A stretch of 5,219 nt of DNA from Caulobacteraceae bacterium UBA5005 (lineage in GTDB: Bacteria > Pseudomonadota > Alphaproteobacteria > Caulobacterales > Caulobacteraceae), in contig DGYN01000097.1 of the NCBI GenBank assembly GCA_002398405.1, positions 1 through 5,219 of the forward strand. Reading direction: 5' to 3'. Numbering within the stretch: position 1 is the stretch's first letter; each line of letters begins with the position of its first letter. A program made the translations under genes and the position numbers. Under the pieces are notes generated by a model. It saw only the letters and a program-made list of their open reading frames with translations, had not been told where the DNA came from and ran no database searches. Shown here in pieces: positions 1 to 5,197 of the stretch.

Positions 1-145
1 CAAGGGTTCGGAGGCTCACAAGGCCGCCGTCACCGGCGACACCGTCGGCGACCCCTACAAGGACACCTCGGGTCCCGCCGTGAACCCGATGATCAAGATC
101 ACCAACATCGTGGCCCTGCTGCTGCTGGCCGTGCTGGCGGGCTAG
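1..145 (+). CDS. hppA: Membrane-bound proton-translocating pyrophosphatase, C-terminal end (partial)
   Basis: This is the last 47 codons of a gene that enters from the left edge; reading starts at base 2 and ends at the TAG at 143–145. The fragment shows the conserved C-terminal signature of membrane H+-pyrophosphatases: KGSEAHKAAVTGDTVGDPYK, then DTSGPAVNPMIKI, then a final hydrophobic helix (roughly the last 15 residues, NIVALLLLAVLAG). Enzymes of this family are integral inner-membrane proteins that hydrolyse pyrophosphate and pump protons (some pump sodium). The conserved GDTVGDPYKDTSGP stretch contains acidic and lysine residues that belong to the pyrophosphate/Mg site in the family. Whether this one is potassium-dependent cannot be told, because the deciding residue lies upstream of the window. 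It is followed by a strong terminator, so it is transcriptionally separate from what follows. Confidence 0.93.
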   Translation, partial: KGSEAHKAAVTGDTVGDPYKDTSGPAVNPMIKITNIVALLLLAVLAG

Positions 146-168
146 ATCAAAAGGCGATCTGAAAACCG

Positions 169-200
169 AAAAGGCCCCGGAGCAATCCGGGGCCTTTTTT
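169..200 (+). terminator. Rho-independent terminator of hppA
   Basis: A perfect 12-bp stem (169–180 paired with 187–198) encloses a six-base loop, AGCAAT, at 181–186. The stem core is AAGGCCCCGG/CCGGGGCCTT, and the T run spans 195–200. It begins 23 bases after the hppA stop. The other strand has a shorter, interrupted T tract after the same stem, so weak termination of minus-strand transcripts reading out of bamE is possible but not shown. Confidence 0.92.
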
Positions 201-308
201 CATGGCTCGATGAAACGCGCCCTGGGCGGCGCCGGTCCGGCGGCCATATTGGCGTCCCTTCTCCTCTCGAAGACCTTCGCGTAGTGGCCTGAGATCCGCC
301 CTTCTTTT

Positions 309-355
309 CCTCTCCCCCAAAGCGAAGCGCCTGGGGGGAGAGGCTAGGAGAGGGG
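309..355 (+). repeat. Inner palindromic element, left copy
   Basis: CCTCTCCCCC at 309–318 pairs perfectly with GGGGGAGAGG at 334–343 around a 15-base spacer containing GCGAAGCGC. The right-hand part, 333–355, recurs in inverted orientation at 495–517 with a single difference. Such C/T-rich palindromes with a GGGGAGAGG arm are typical of dispersed intergenic repeats; the copy number in this genome cannot be judged from one window. Confidence 0.7.
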
Positions 356-363
356 GGCGAGCC

Positions 364-386
364 ATCCACCCCCGCTGGGGGTGGAT
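364..386. repeat. Short perfect hairpin
   Basis: ATCCACCCCC at 364–373 and GGGGGTGGAT at 377–386 form a 10-bp perfect stem with a three-base GCT loop. It lies between the two inner repeat copies. There is no T tract on either side, so it is not an intrinsic terminator. Confidence 0.7.
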
Positions 387-402
387 CGCGAAGCGAGGGG
401 GG

Positions 403-421
403 CGGGTCGCAAAGCGACCCG
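403..421. repeat. Short perfect hairpin with AAA loop
   Basis: CGGGTCGC at 403–410 pairs with GCGACCCG at 414–421 around an AAA loop. A smaller hairpin of the same design, TCGC-GAA-GCGA, lies just upstream at 386–396, and a related GCGAAGCG string occurs at 322–329. The recurrence suggests these hairpins share an origin. Confidence 0.65.
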
Positions 422-475
422 GGCGAGCGCTAGGATGGGAGCTTGAGCCAATCTGGGCGTCTGCAAGGATTTCCC

Positions 476-493
476 GCCGCGCCGACGCGCGGC
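476..493. repeat. Short perfect hairpin next to the right inner copy
   Basis: GCCGCGC at 476–482 pairs with GCGCGGC at 487–493 around a CGAC loop. It abuts the right inner palindromic copy, which starts at 495. No T tract follows it. Confidence 0.6.
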
Positions 494-494
494 T

Positions 495-552
495 CCCCTC
501 TCCTAACCTCTCCCCCCCGGTCTCCGGGGCAAGCTCGGAGCGGGGGGAGAGG
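495..552 (-). repeat. Inner palindromic element, right (inverted) copy
   Basis: CCTCTCCCCCC at 507–517 pairs perfectly over 11 bp with GGGGGGAGAGG at 542–552. The enclosed spacer can form a second stem, CTCCG at 522–526 with CGGAG at 536–540. The left part, 495–517, is the inverted counterpart of 333–355 (22 of 23 positions). The spacer differs from that of the left copy, so the arms are conserved and the loop is not, as is common for REP-like palindromes. Confidence 0.7.
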
Positions 553-682
553 GACGCTCCGCGCCACCGTTTGCCCCCTCTCCCCAGTGACTATGCAAAA
601 GTCATCGAAGGGAGAAGGTGTCGGTGCAGCCGAAGGATGAGGGGCGAACCGGCCGTCGCGTGGCGGGCCGTGGTGGATCGTT

Positions 683-1174
683 CTAGCGCGTGTTGCGCCG
701 CGCGCTGCCGGGAATATCGCCCGGGTCCGCGTCCTGCGGCGGCAGCATGGAGGTGCCCAGTGTCGAGAGCAGCTGCTCGATGATCGAAAGCTCGCGGCCC
801 GTGGTCGCCGTCTCGCGGCCCGAATAGGCGATGACCCGGCCGTCCTCGGCGGTGAAGGTCTTCACCGACGCCACCTTCTGGGTCTGCTTGTCGAAGGTGA
901 TGGCGATGATCGAGCGGCCGCGCAGGCGGGGCCGGTAGGCGCCGAACTGGTCGGTGGTCTGGGCCATGTAGTACCAGATGTTCGGCTCAAAGGTGGAAAT
1001 CTGGGTGGGCGACCCGAACTTGGTGCGGACCGAGTTCATATTGTCCTCGCCCACCTTGGCCGTGGCGGGGGTGTCATCCAGGATCATATAGCCCTGGTAC
1101 TTGACCACCGGCGTGCAGGCGGCCGCCAGCGCGGCTGCGGCGAGAAGCGGGGCGATCAGGCGGATAGACATCAC
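683..1174 (-). CDS. bamE: Outer membrane protein assembly factor BamE (SmpA/OmlA family lipoprotein)
   Basis: The 163-residue product is a small lipoprotein subunit of the BAM complex, which inserts beta-barrel proteins into the outer membrane from the periplasmic side. An N-terminal signal peptide (R5, then a hydrophobic Leu/Ala run) ends at Cys20 in LAAAC; the residue at −3 is Ala rather than the usual Leu, a slightly unusual lipobox. The SmpA/OmlA domain follows: TPVVKYQGYMI right after the cysteine, KVGEDNMNSVRTKFGSPTQIS at about 40–60, then FEPNIWYYM at about 62–70 and IITFD-like strand IAITFDKQTQKVASV at about 90–104. The C-terminal 30 residues (PPQDADPGDIPGSARRNTR) look disordered. The start may be GTG at 1174 or ATG one codon later at 1171; neither has a strong ribosome site. 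It is transcribed divergently from the bc1 chaperone gene. Confidence 0.9.
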   Translation of the reverse strand: MMSIRLIAPLLAAAALAAACTPVVKYQGYMILDDTPATAKVGEDNMNSVRTKFGSPTQISTFEPNIWYYMAQTTDQFGAYRPRLRGRSIIAITFDKQTQKVASVKTFTAEDGRVIAYSGRETATTGRELSIIEQLLSTLGTSMLPPQDADPGDIPGSARRNTR

Positions 1175-1202
1175 GGAACGGTCTCTAACCTTCTTTGCGG
1201 CT

Positions 1203-1231
1203 TTGACCTAGCGTCCGCCGCCGCCTAGTTC
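1203..1231 (+). promoter_or_regulatory. Candidate housekeeping promoter for the chaperone operon
   Basis: TTGACCT at 1203–1209, a 14-base spacer and CCTAGTTC at 1224–1231 fit the Caulobacter housekeeping-sigma consensus in the −35 region and partly in the −10 region. Transcription would start near 1238, about 30 bases before the ATG at 1268. The site is nearly the mirror image of the bamE promoter candidate, so each −35 box lies within the other's −10 box. Confidence 0.48.
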
Positions 1232-1233
1232 AA
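1205..1233 (-). promoter_or_regulatory. Candidate housekeeping promoter for bamE
   Basis: Read on the minus strand, TTGAACT (1233–1227), a 14-base spacer and GCTAGGTC (1212–1205) closely fit the published Caulobacter housekeeping-sigma consensus TTGACGS-N10–14-GCTANAWC. This would start transcription near 1198, giving a leader of about 25 bases before the bamE start. It is a sequence match by eye only, and it overlaps the promoter candidate on the other strand. Confidence 0.5.
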
Positions 1234-1267
1234 TGCCGGGAACGGGCGAAAGTGAGGCGGCTATTAC

Positions 1268-1801
1268 ATGGGCCTGATGGGATTCTTCAAGGAGCGGGCG
1301 GCGGTGACCGCCGGAAAGGCCCTCTATGCGTCGGCTGTAGGCCAGGCGCGCACCCCCGCCTTCTACACCGGCATGGCCGTCCCCGACACCCTGATGGGCC
1401 GCTTCGAGCTCTATACCCTCCACATCATCCTGCTGGTCCTGCGCCTAAAAGGCCGGGGCCCCGGGGCCGCGGAAACTGTCCAGGCCCTGTTCGACGCCTA
1501 TCTCGCCGGTCTCGACATCGCCCTTCGAGAGATGGGCGTGGGCGATCTCTCCGTCGGCAAGAAGATGAAAAAGCTCGGCCGCGCCTTCTACGGCCGGGTC
1601 GGCAAGTGGGATGAGGCCTTAACCGCCGACGACGCGGAAGCGCTCAAGGCCCTGGTCGCCCGTACGGTCTATGAAGAAGCGCCCGCCGCCGATCCCGCGC
1701 CGCTCGCCGCCTACGCCCGCGCAGCCCACGCCGCCCTTGGCGCCCAATCCGGCGAGAGCCTGTTGCAGGGCCAGGCCTCCTGGCCGAAGCTTGACCAATG
1801 A
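1268..1801 (+). CDS. Ubiquinol-cytochrome c chaperone family protein (CBP3-like)
   Basis: The 177-residue product belongs to the ubiquinol-cytochrome c chaperone family, related to mitochondrial Cbp3/UQCC1, which assists biogenesis of cytochrome b in the bc1 complex. Family marks are visible: ARTPAFYTGMAVPDTLMGRFELYTLH at about 27–52, and the signature LDIALREMGVGDLSVGKKMKKLGRAFYGR at about 82–110. No signal peptide or clear transmembrane helix is seen; the hydrophobic stretch IILLVLRL (53–60) is short, so a cytoplasmic or membrane-peripheral location is likely. ATG at 1268 is preceded by GAGG at 1254–1257, ten bases away; a second Met at codon 4 is possible. It overlaps the next gene by four bases (ATGA), implying co-transcription. 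Its substrate, the bc1 complex, is not encoded here. The Ala-rich C-terminus beyond about residue 137 is poorly conserved-looking. Confidence 0.88.
   Translation: MGLMGFFKERAAVTAGKALYASAVGQARTPAFYTGMAVPDTLMGRFELYTLHIILLVLRLKGRGPGAAETVQALFDAYLAGLDIALREMGVGDLSVGKKMKKLGRAFYGRVGKWDEALTADDAEALKALVARTVYEEAPAADPAPLAAYARAAHAALGAQSGESLLQGQASWPKLDQ
1769..1785 (+). promoter_or_regulatory. Hairpin just before the coupled start of the DUF177 gene
   Basis: GGCCAGG at 1769–1775 and CCTGGCC at 1779–1785 form a perfect 7-bp stem with a CCT loop, ending 12 bases before the ATG at 1798. No good Shine-Dalgarno sequence lies between the hairpin and the start, so initiation probably depends on ribosomes arriving from the upstream gene. 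The hairpin is seen; a regulatory role is inference, and in GC-rich coding DNA it could be chance. Confidence 0.35.
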
Positions 1802-2310
1802 GCTTTACCTACCCCGTCACCCTCACCGACGCCGCCAGGGGCCTGGACAAGACCCTTTCCCCCGGCTTCGAGCAGCGCGCGGCGATCGCCCGCGACCTCA
1901 ACCTCCTGTTCCTCGAAACCTTTGAGGTCAGGATCGTCACCCAACCCTGGTTCGACGGCGTCGAGCTTCAGGGCGCCTGGACCGCCCGCATCGTCCAGGC
2001 CTGCAGCGTCACCCTGGAGCGGATCGATTCGGATCTTTCCGGCGATTTCACCGTCCACGTGGTCCCGGAAGGCAGCCTTCACGCCTCCGCCGCCGGGGAG
2101 GAGGAGGAATTTGATCCGGACGCCATCGACCCCCCGGACGTCATTTCCGGCGGCAAGGTCGACCTTGGCGCCTACGCCCTGGAGCACCTGGCCCTGGAAA
2201 TCGATCCCTTTCCCCGCCTCCCCGGGGCGGAATTCACCCCGCCGGACCCTGGTCCCGATCTCTCCCCCTTCGCCATCCTGAAAAAGCTTAAGGGCGGCGA
2301 TCCGGGCTGA
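1798..2310 (+). CDS. DUF177 (YceD-family) protein
   Basis: The 170-residue product matches the DUF177/YceD family. In Escherichia coli and plants, family members have been linked to 23S rRNA or ribosome metabolism, but the molecular function is not settled. Visible family features are a central strand with the single cysteine, QACSVTLERID (67–77, Cys69), an acidic stretch EEEEFDPDAIDPPDVI (101–116), the core DLGAYALEHLALEIDPFPRLPGAEF (122–146), and a C-terminal SPFAILKKLK (156–165). That ending is the usual close of the family. It has no signal peptide or membrane segment, so it is probably cytosolic. The start ATG overlaps the previous stop as ATGA. In many bacteria this gene precedes rpmF (ribosomal protein L32); here plsX follows directly after a 69-base gap and rpmF must lie elsewhere. 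Confidence 0.85.
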   Translation: MSFTYPVTLTDAARGLDKTLSPGFEQRAAIARDLNLLFLETFEVRIVTQPWFDGVELQGAWTARIVQACSVTLERIDSDLSGDFTVHVVPEGSLHASAAGEEEEFDPDAIDPPDVISGGKVDLGAYALEHLALEIDPFPRLPGAEFTPPDPGPDLSPFAILKKLKGGDPG

Positions 2311-2379
2311 TTGGTTTCAATCGTCCATAACCCACTGTATCGTCCCGCGCTTTCCGGGTGAGAGGCTTCAAACGCCCAC

Positions 2380-3438
2380 GTGTCCAATCCGACAGTCATT
2401 TCCATCGACGCCATGGGCGGCGATTTCGGGCCGTCCGTGGTCGTCCCCGGCGTGGCCCTGGCCGCGACCGAACTCGCGGCGCGCAACATCCGCTTCCTGC
2501 TGCACGGCGATGCCGCGACCATCCGCGCCGAGCTCCCCAAACGGGGGGCGCTGCTCTCCCTGATCGAGGTCCGTCAGGCTGACGGGGTCATCGCCATGGA
2601 CGAAAAGCCCGCCACGGCCATGCGCCGCGGCAAGGGCTCCTCCATGTGGAACGCCATCGAGGCGGTGAAGAACGGCGACGCCCACGCGGCCGTCTCGGCC
2701 GGCAACACCGGCGCCCTGATGGCCATATCCCGCCTGATCCTGCGCATGATCGGCGGCCTCGACCGGCCTGCCATCGTCGCCAGCTGGCCCGGCATGAACG
2801 GCGCCACAACCGTCCTGGACGTCGGCGCCAATATCGACTGCGACGCCGAGCGCCTGGTGGACTTCGCCATCATGGGCGAGGCCTTCCACCGCGCCGTCCA
2901 TGACGTGGCCAGGCCGACCATCGGTCTGCTCAACGTCGGCTCCGAGGACATGAAGGGCCACCAGGAACTGCAGGGCGCCCACAAGATCCTCAGGGAAGGG
3001 GCGCTGCCGCTGGACTACCGCGGCTTTGTCGAGGGGGACGACCTCTCCAAGGGCGTTGTCAATGTGGTGGTCACCGACGGCTTTACCGGCAACGTCGCCC
3101 TGAAAACCGCCGAGGGCACGGCCAAGTTCATCGCCACCGAAATGCGCTCCGCCTTCACTGCCAGCCTTGGGTCAAAGCTCGGCGCGGTGATCGCCCAGGA
3201 CGCCCTTCGGACCCTGAAAGCCCGCCTCGATCCCAACGCCGTCAACGGCGGCCCGCTGCTGGGCTTGAACGGCGCGGTGGTCAAAAGCCACGGCGGCGCC
3301 AATGCCCTGGGATTCTCCAACGCCATCCTGGTGGCCGCCGATCTTGCGCAAAGCACCTTTGCGGATGAGATTCGAGCGAATATGGAACGGCTCACCAATG
3401 TGCTCGCGCATGCGCCACCTGAGGGAGCGTCCTCTTGA
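2380..3438 (+). CDS. plsX: Phosphate acyltransferase PlsX
   Basis: PlsX converts acyl-ACP plus phosphate into acyl-phosphate, the donor that PlsY uses to acylate glycerol-3-phosphate in phospholipid synthesis. It is a peripheral inner-membrane enzyme. At 352 residues it has the normal family length. Conserved motifs appear in order: ISIDAMGGDFGPSVVVPG (7–24), MRRGKGSSMWNAIEAVK (81–97), VSAGNTGALM (105–114), VLDVGANIDCD (145–155), FAIMGE (162–167), LLNVGSEDMKG (183–193), VVTDGFTGNVALKTAEG (230–246), LLGLNGAVVKSHGGAN (293–308). The start is GTG at 2380: the next in-frame ATG (2413) would fall inside the IDAMGGD motif. A GAGAGG at 2360–2365 is the likely ribosome site, though 14 bases away is long. 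The stop overlaps the fabH start, so the two are translationally coupled. Confidence 0.96.
   Translation: MSNPTVISIDAMGGDFGPSVVVPGVALAATELAARNIRFLLHGDAATIRAELPKRGALLSLIEVRQADGVIAMDEKPATAMRRGKGSSMWNAIEAVKNGDAHAAVSAGNTGALMAISRLILRMIGGLDRPAIVASWPGMNGATTVLDVGANIDCDAERLVDFAIMGEAFHRAVHDVARPTIGLLNVGSEDMKGHQELQGAHKILREGALPLDYRGFVEGDDLSKGVVNVVVTDGFTGNVALKTAEGTAKFIATEMRSAFTASLGSKLGAVIAQDALRTLKARLDPNAVNGGPLLGLNGAVVKSHGGANALGFSNAILVAADLAQSTFADEIRANMERLTNVLAHAPPEGASS
3421..3427 (+). promoter_or_regulatory. Ribosome binding site that supports the TTG start of fabH
   Basis: GAGGGAG lies within the last codons of plsX, seven bases before TTG at 3435. This spacing is right for TTG at 3435 and too long for the alternative GTG at 3453, so it decides in favour of the overlapping TTG start. 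Confidence 0.7.
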
Positions 3439-4421
3439 GTTCCAGTAAGGTTGTGCGGAGCGTCGTTACCGGCGTCGGCGGCTATCTGCCGAAGGAGATC
3501 GTCACCAACGACGACCTCGCCAAGACCGTGGACACCTCCGATGAATGGATCCGTGAACGCACGGGCATTCGCAAGCGCCACCGCGCCGCCCCTGACGAGG
3601 GCGCTTCCGACCTCGCCACGGCGGCGGCCAATGACGCCCTGGCTCACGCCGGCCGGACGGCGGCGGATATCGACCTCATCGTCGTCGCCACCACCACGCC
3701 GGACCTGACCTTTCCGTCTGTCGCCTCCATGGTGCAGCAGAAGATCGGCGCCCCCATCGGCATCGCCTTCGACATCCAGGCGGTCTGCTCAGGGTTTGTC
3801 TATGCCCTCAGCGTGGCCGACAGCATGGTGGCTCGCGGGGCCGCCAAATGCGCCCTGGTCATCGGCGCCGAGACCATGACCCGGCTGATGGACTGGGAGG
3901 ACCGCGGCACCTGCGTGCTGTTCGGCGACGGCGCCGGCGCGGTGGTGCTGGAAGCGGGTGAAGGGGAGGGGACCACCAAGGACCGCGGCGTCCTCGGGTT
4001 TTCCCTCAAGTGCGACGGGACCAAGCGCGACATGCTCTATGTCGACGGCGGGGTTTCGACCACCGGCACCGTCGGCCACCTGCGGATGCAGGGAAATCAG
4101 GTCTTCAAACACGCGGTGATCAACATCTCCGAGGCGGTGTTTGATTCGGCCAAGGCCGCCGGGGTCGAGATCAACGAGGTGGACTGGTTCATTCCGCACC
4201 AGGCCAATCAGCGCATCCTCGCCGGCGTCGCCCATCGCGTGGGAATCCCTGAGGAAAAGGTGATCTCGACCGTCGCCGACCACGCCAATACCTCGGCCGC
4301 CTCCATACCCCTGGCCCTCTGGCAGGGGGTGCGCGACGGCCGCATCCACAAGGGTCAATTGCTGCTCATGGAGGCCATGGGCGGCGGACTTACGTGGGGC
4401 GCTTGCGTTCTGAGGTTATGA
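3435..4421 (+). CDS. fabH: Beta-ketoacyl-ACP synthase III
   Basis: FabH starts type II fatty-acid synthesis by condensing acetyl-CoA (or another short acyl-CoA) with malonyl-ACP in the cytosol. The 328-residue product has the normal length. The Cys-His-Asn catalytic triad is complete: Cys118 in DIQAVCSGFVYAL, His255 in WFIPHQANQRIL and Asn285 in DHANTSAASIPLAL. Other family marks are the N-terminal VTGVGGYLPKEIVTNDDL, DTSDEWIRERTGIRKRH (33–49) and the C-terminal MEAMGGGLTWGACVLRL. The start is TTG at 3435, giving a four-base overlap (TTGA) with the plsX stop; a strong ribosome site at 3421–3427 supports it, and the alternative GTG at 3453 would remove only six residues. Pairing with plsX puts the first step of acyl-chain synthesis and the exit of acyl chains into phospholipid under one transcript. 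Confidence 0.96.
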   Translation: MSSSKVVRSVVTGVGGYLPKEIVTNDDLAKTVDTSDEWIRERTGIRKRHRAAPDEGASDLATAAANDALAHAGRTAADIDLIVVATTTPDLTFPSVASMVQQKIGAPIGIAFDIQAVCSGFVYALSVADSMVARGAAKCALVIGAETMTRLMDWEDRGTCVLFGDGAGAVVLEAGEGEGTTKDRGVLGFSLKCDGTKRDMLYVDGGVSTTGTVGHLRMQGNQVFKHAVINISEAVFDSAKAAGVEINEVDWFIPHQANQRILAGVAHRVGIPEEKVISTVADHANTSAASIPLALWQGVRDGRIHKGQLLLMEAMGGGLTWGACVLRL

Positions 4422-4436
4422 TCACGTCCGAAGCCT

Positions 4437-4468
4437 TTGACTTCCGTCATGTTCGGCGTCACTAAATT
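4437..4468 (+). promoter_or_regulatory. Weak promoter-like sequence upstream of ihfA
   Basis: The 74-base gap between fabH and ihfA holds TTGACTT at 4437–4443 and ACTAAATT at 4461–4468, the most AT-rich part of the gap. The boxes resemble the Caulobacter housekeeping consensus, but the 17-base spacer exceeds the 10–14 expected. No terminator is seen after fabH, so read-through from fabH plus a possible internal promoter is the likely arrangement. Confidence 0.28.
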
Positions 4469-4495
4469 GTACGAAACCGTTTAGGCGAGGGGGCC

Positions 4496-4798
4496 ATGAA
4501 GGGACAAACTCTGACACGCGCGGATCTCTGTGAGTCAGTGCACGAGGAAGTCGGCCTGTCTCGCCAGGACTGCGCGGGCCTTGTCGAGCGGACGCTCGAG
4601 CTGGTGGTTCAGGCGCTGGAAGACGGCAAGCAGGTCAAGCTTTCCGGTTTCGGCGTCTTTCAGGTCCGCGCCAAGCGCGCCCGCATGGGCCGCAACCCGA
4701 AGACCGGCGAGCCCGCCGCGATCGATCCGCGCCGCGTGATCGGCTTCCGCGCCTCTCAGGTGATGAAAGCCCGGATCGACGCCGCCCTTTCAAAGTAG
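4496..4798 (+). CDS. ihfA: Integration host factor subunit alpha
   Basis: The 100-residue product is an IHF/HU-family DNA-bending protein. IHF alpha pairs with IHF beta (not in this window) and bends DNA sharply at specific sites, acting in transcription, replication and recombination. Visible features are the N-terminal helices beginning LTRADLCESVHEEVGLSRQDC (6–26), the core VKLSGFGVFQVRAKRARMGRNPKTGEP (47–73), and RRVIGFRASQVMKARI (79–94). The arm carries the Pro in RNPKTGE (Pro68) that intercalates into DNA. The alpha assignment rests on the sequence style and on the conserved fabH–ihfA–merR order in alphaproteobacteria. ATG at 4496 is preceded by a G-rich ribosome site (GAGGGGG, 4487–4493). 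Three bases separate its stop from the merR start, indicating one transcript. Confidence 0.93.
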   Translation: MKGQTLTRADLCESVHEEVGLSRQDCAGLVERTLELVVQALEDGKQVKLSGFGVFQVRAKRARMGRNPKTGEPAAIDPRRVIGFRASQVMKARIDAALSK

Positions 4799-4801
4799 CC
4801 G

Positions 4802-5197
4802 ATGGCTAAGGGCCCAGAAGCCTTCCGCACCATATCCGAAGCCGCCGATGAGCTCGGCGTGCCGCAGCATGTGCTCCGCTTCTGGGAATCCAAGTTCAGC
4901 TTCATCCGCCCGATGAAGCGGGCCGGCGGGCGCCGCTTCTACCGCCCCCAGGACATCGCCATCCTCGCGGGCGTCCGCCGCCTGCTGCACGACGAGGGCT
5001 ACACCATCAAGGGCGTCCAGCGCATGCACCGCGAGGAAGGCGTCAAACGCATCCTCGACACCAGCGCGCCGCCGCCCGCCGCAAAGGCCCCGGACACCAA
5101 ACCCGCCCCGGCAAAGGTCCCGGTGACAGGCGCCCTGGAAGACGCCCTCGCTGACCTCCTGAAAGCCAAGGCCCGCCTGGATGGGCTGCTCAAATAA
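4802..5197 (+). CDS. Small MerR-family transcriptional regulator
   Basis: The 131-residue product carries a MerR-type winged helix-turn-helix at about 7–75: FRTISEAADELGVPQHVLRFWES forms the helix-turn-helix, KRAGGRRFYRPQDIAIL the wing and following helix, and VRRLLHDEGYTIKGVQRM the next helices. A Pro/Ala-rich linker (about 88–108) then leads to a short charged amphipathic helix, ALEDALADLLKAKARLDGLLK (111–131), which could dimerise. There is no cysteine at all, so it is not a MerR-type thiol or metal sensor, and there is no room for a sizeable ligand domain; what it responds to is unknown. It starts three bases after the ihfA stop, with no clear ribosome site of its own, so it is probably translated from the ihfA transcript. 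The remaining 22 bases of the window (5198–5219) show no recognisable feature. Confidence 0.88.
   Translation: MAKGPEAFRTISEAADELGVPQHVLRFWESKFSFIRPMKRAGGRRFYRPQDIAILAGVRRLLHDEGYTIKGVQRMHREEGVKRILDTSAPPPAAKAPDTKPAPAKVPVTGALEDALADLLKAKARLDGLLK

Larger units (their letters stand above)
257..618. repeat. Nested inverted-repeat region filling the hppA–bamE gap
   Basis: No gene is credible in 201–682; the open frames here are short, overlapping on both strands, and made of repeat sequence. Instead the stretch is a nest of inverted repeats. The outer arms 257–295 and 580–618 are inverted copies of each other; aligned by eye without gaps they agree at about 27 of 39 positions. Inside them, 333–355 and 495–517 are inverted copies agreeing at 22 of 23 positions. 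The centre holds several small perfect hairpins. The arms are C/T-rich on one side and G/A-rich on the other. The layout could be two intergenic palindromic (REP-like) elements in opposite orientation, or one non-coding MITE-like element of about 360 bp. No transposase is present. The structure is seen directly; the element class is inference. Confidence 0.7.

Noticed and set aside
142..369. Overlapping minus-strand open frames of 72–75 codons downstream of hppA
   Set aside because: They run through the terminator hairpin and into the repeat block, have low-complexity Arg/Pro/Ser composition and no recognisable domain.
443..783. Plus-strand open frames of 65–70 codons in the repeat region and across the bamE 3' end
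   Set aside because: They translate the inverted repeats or lie antisense to bamE; composition is Arg/Ala/Pro-rich and no ribosome site or domain is visible.
2311..2379. Possible promoter for plsX (TTGGTTT at 2311 with ACTGTATC at 2334–2341)
   Set aside because: The −35 box is poor and the 16-base spacer exceeds the consensus range; read-through from the upstream genes is enough to explain expression.
2368..2982. Long minus-strand frame (about 200 codons) antisense to plsX, with similar antisense frames at 3015–3647 and 3789–4358
   Set aside because: Long antisense frames are expected opposite GC-rich genes. The sense strand encodes unmistakable PlsX and FabH, and the antisense products resemble no known family.
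4438..4449. TGAC-TTCC-GTCA palindrome downstream of fabH as a possible terminator
   Set aside because: The stem is only 4 bp and is not followed by a T tract.
4532..4536. GAGTC (GANTC, the CcrM methylation target of Caulobacterales) near the start of ihfA
   Set aside because: Several GANTC sites occur by eye within coding sequence across the window and none sits in a candidate promoter, so a cell-cycle methylation role is not supported.
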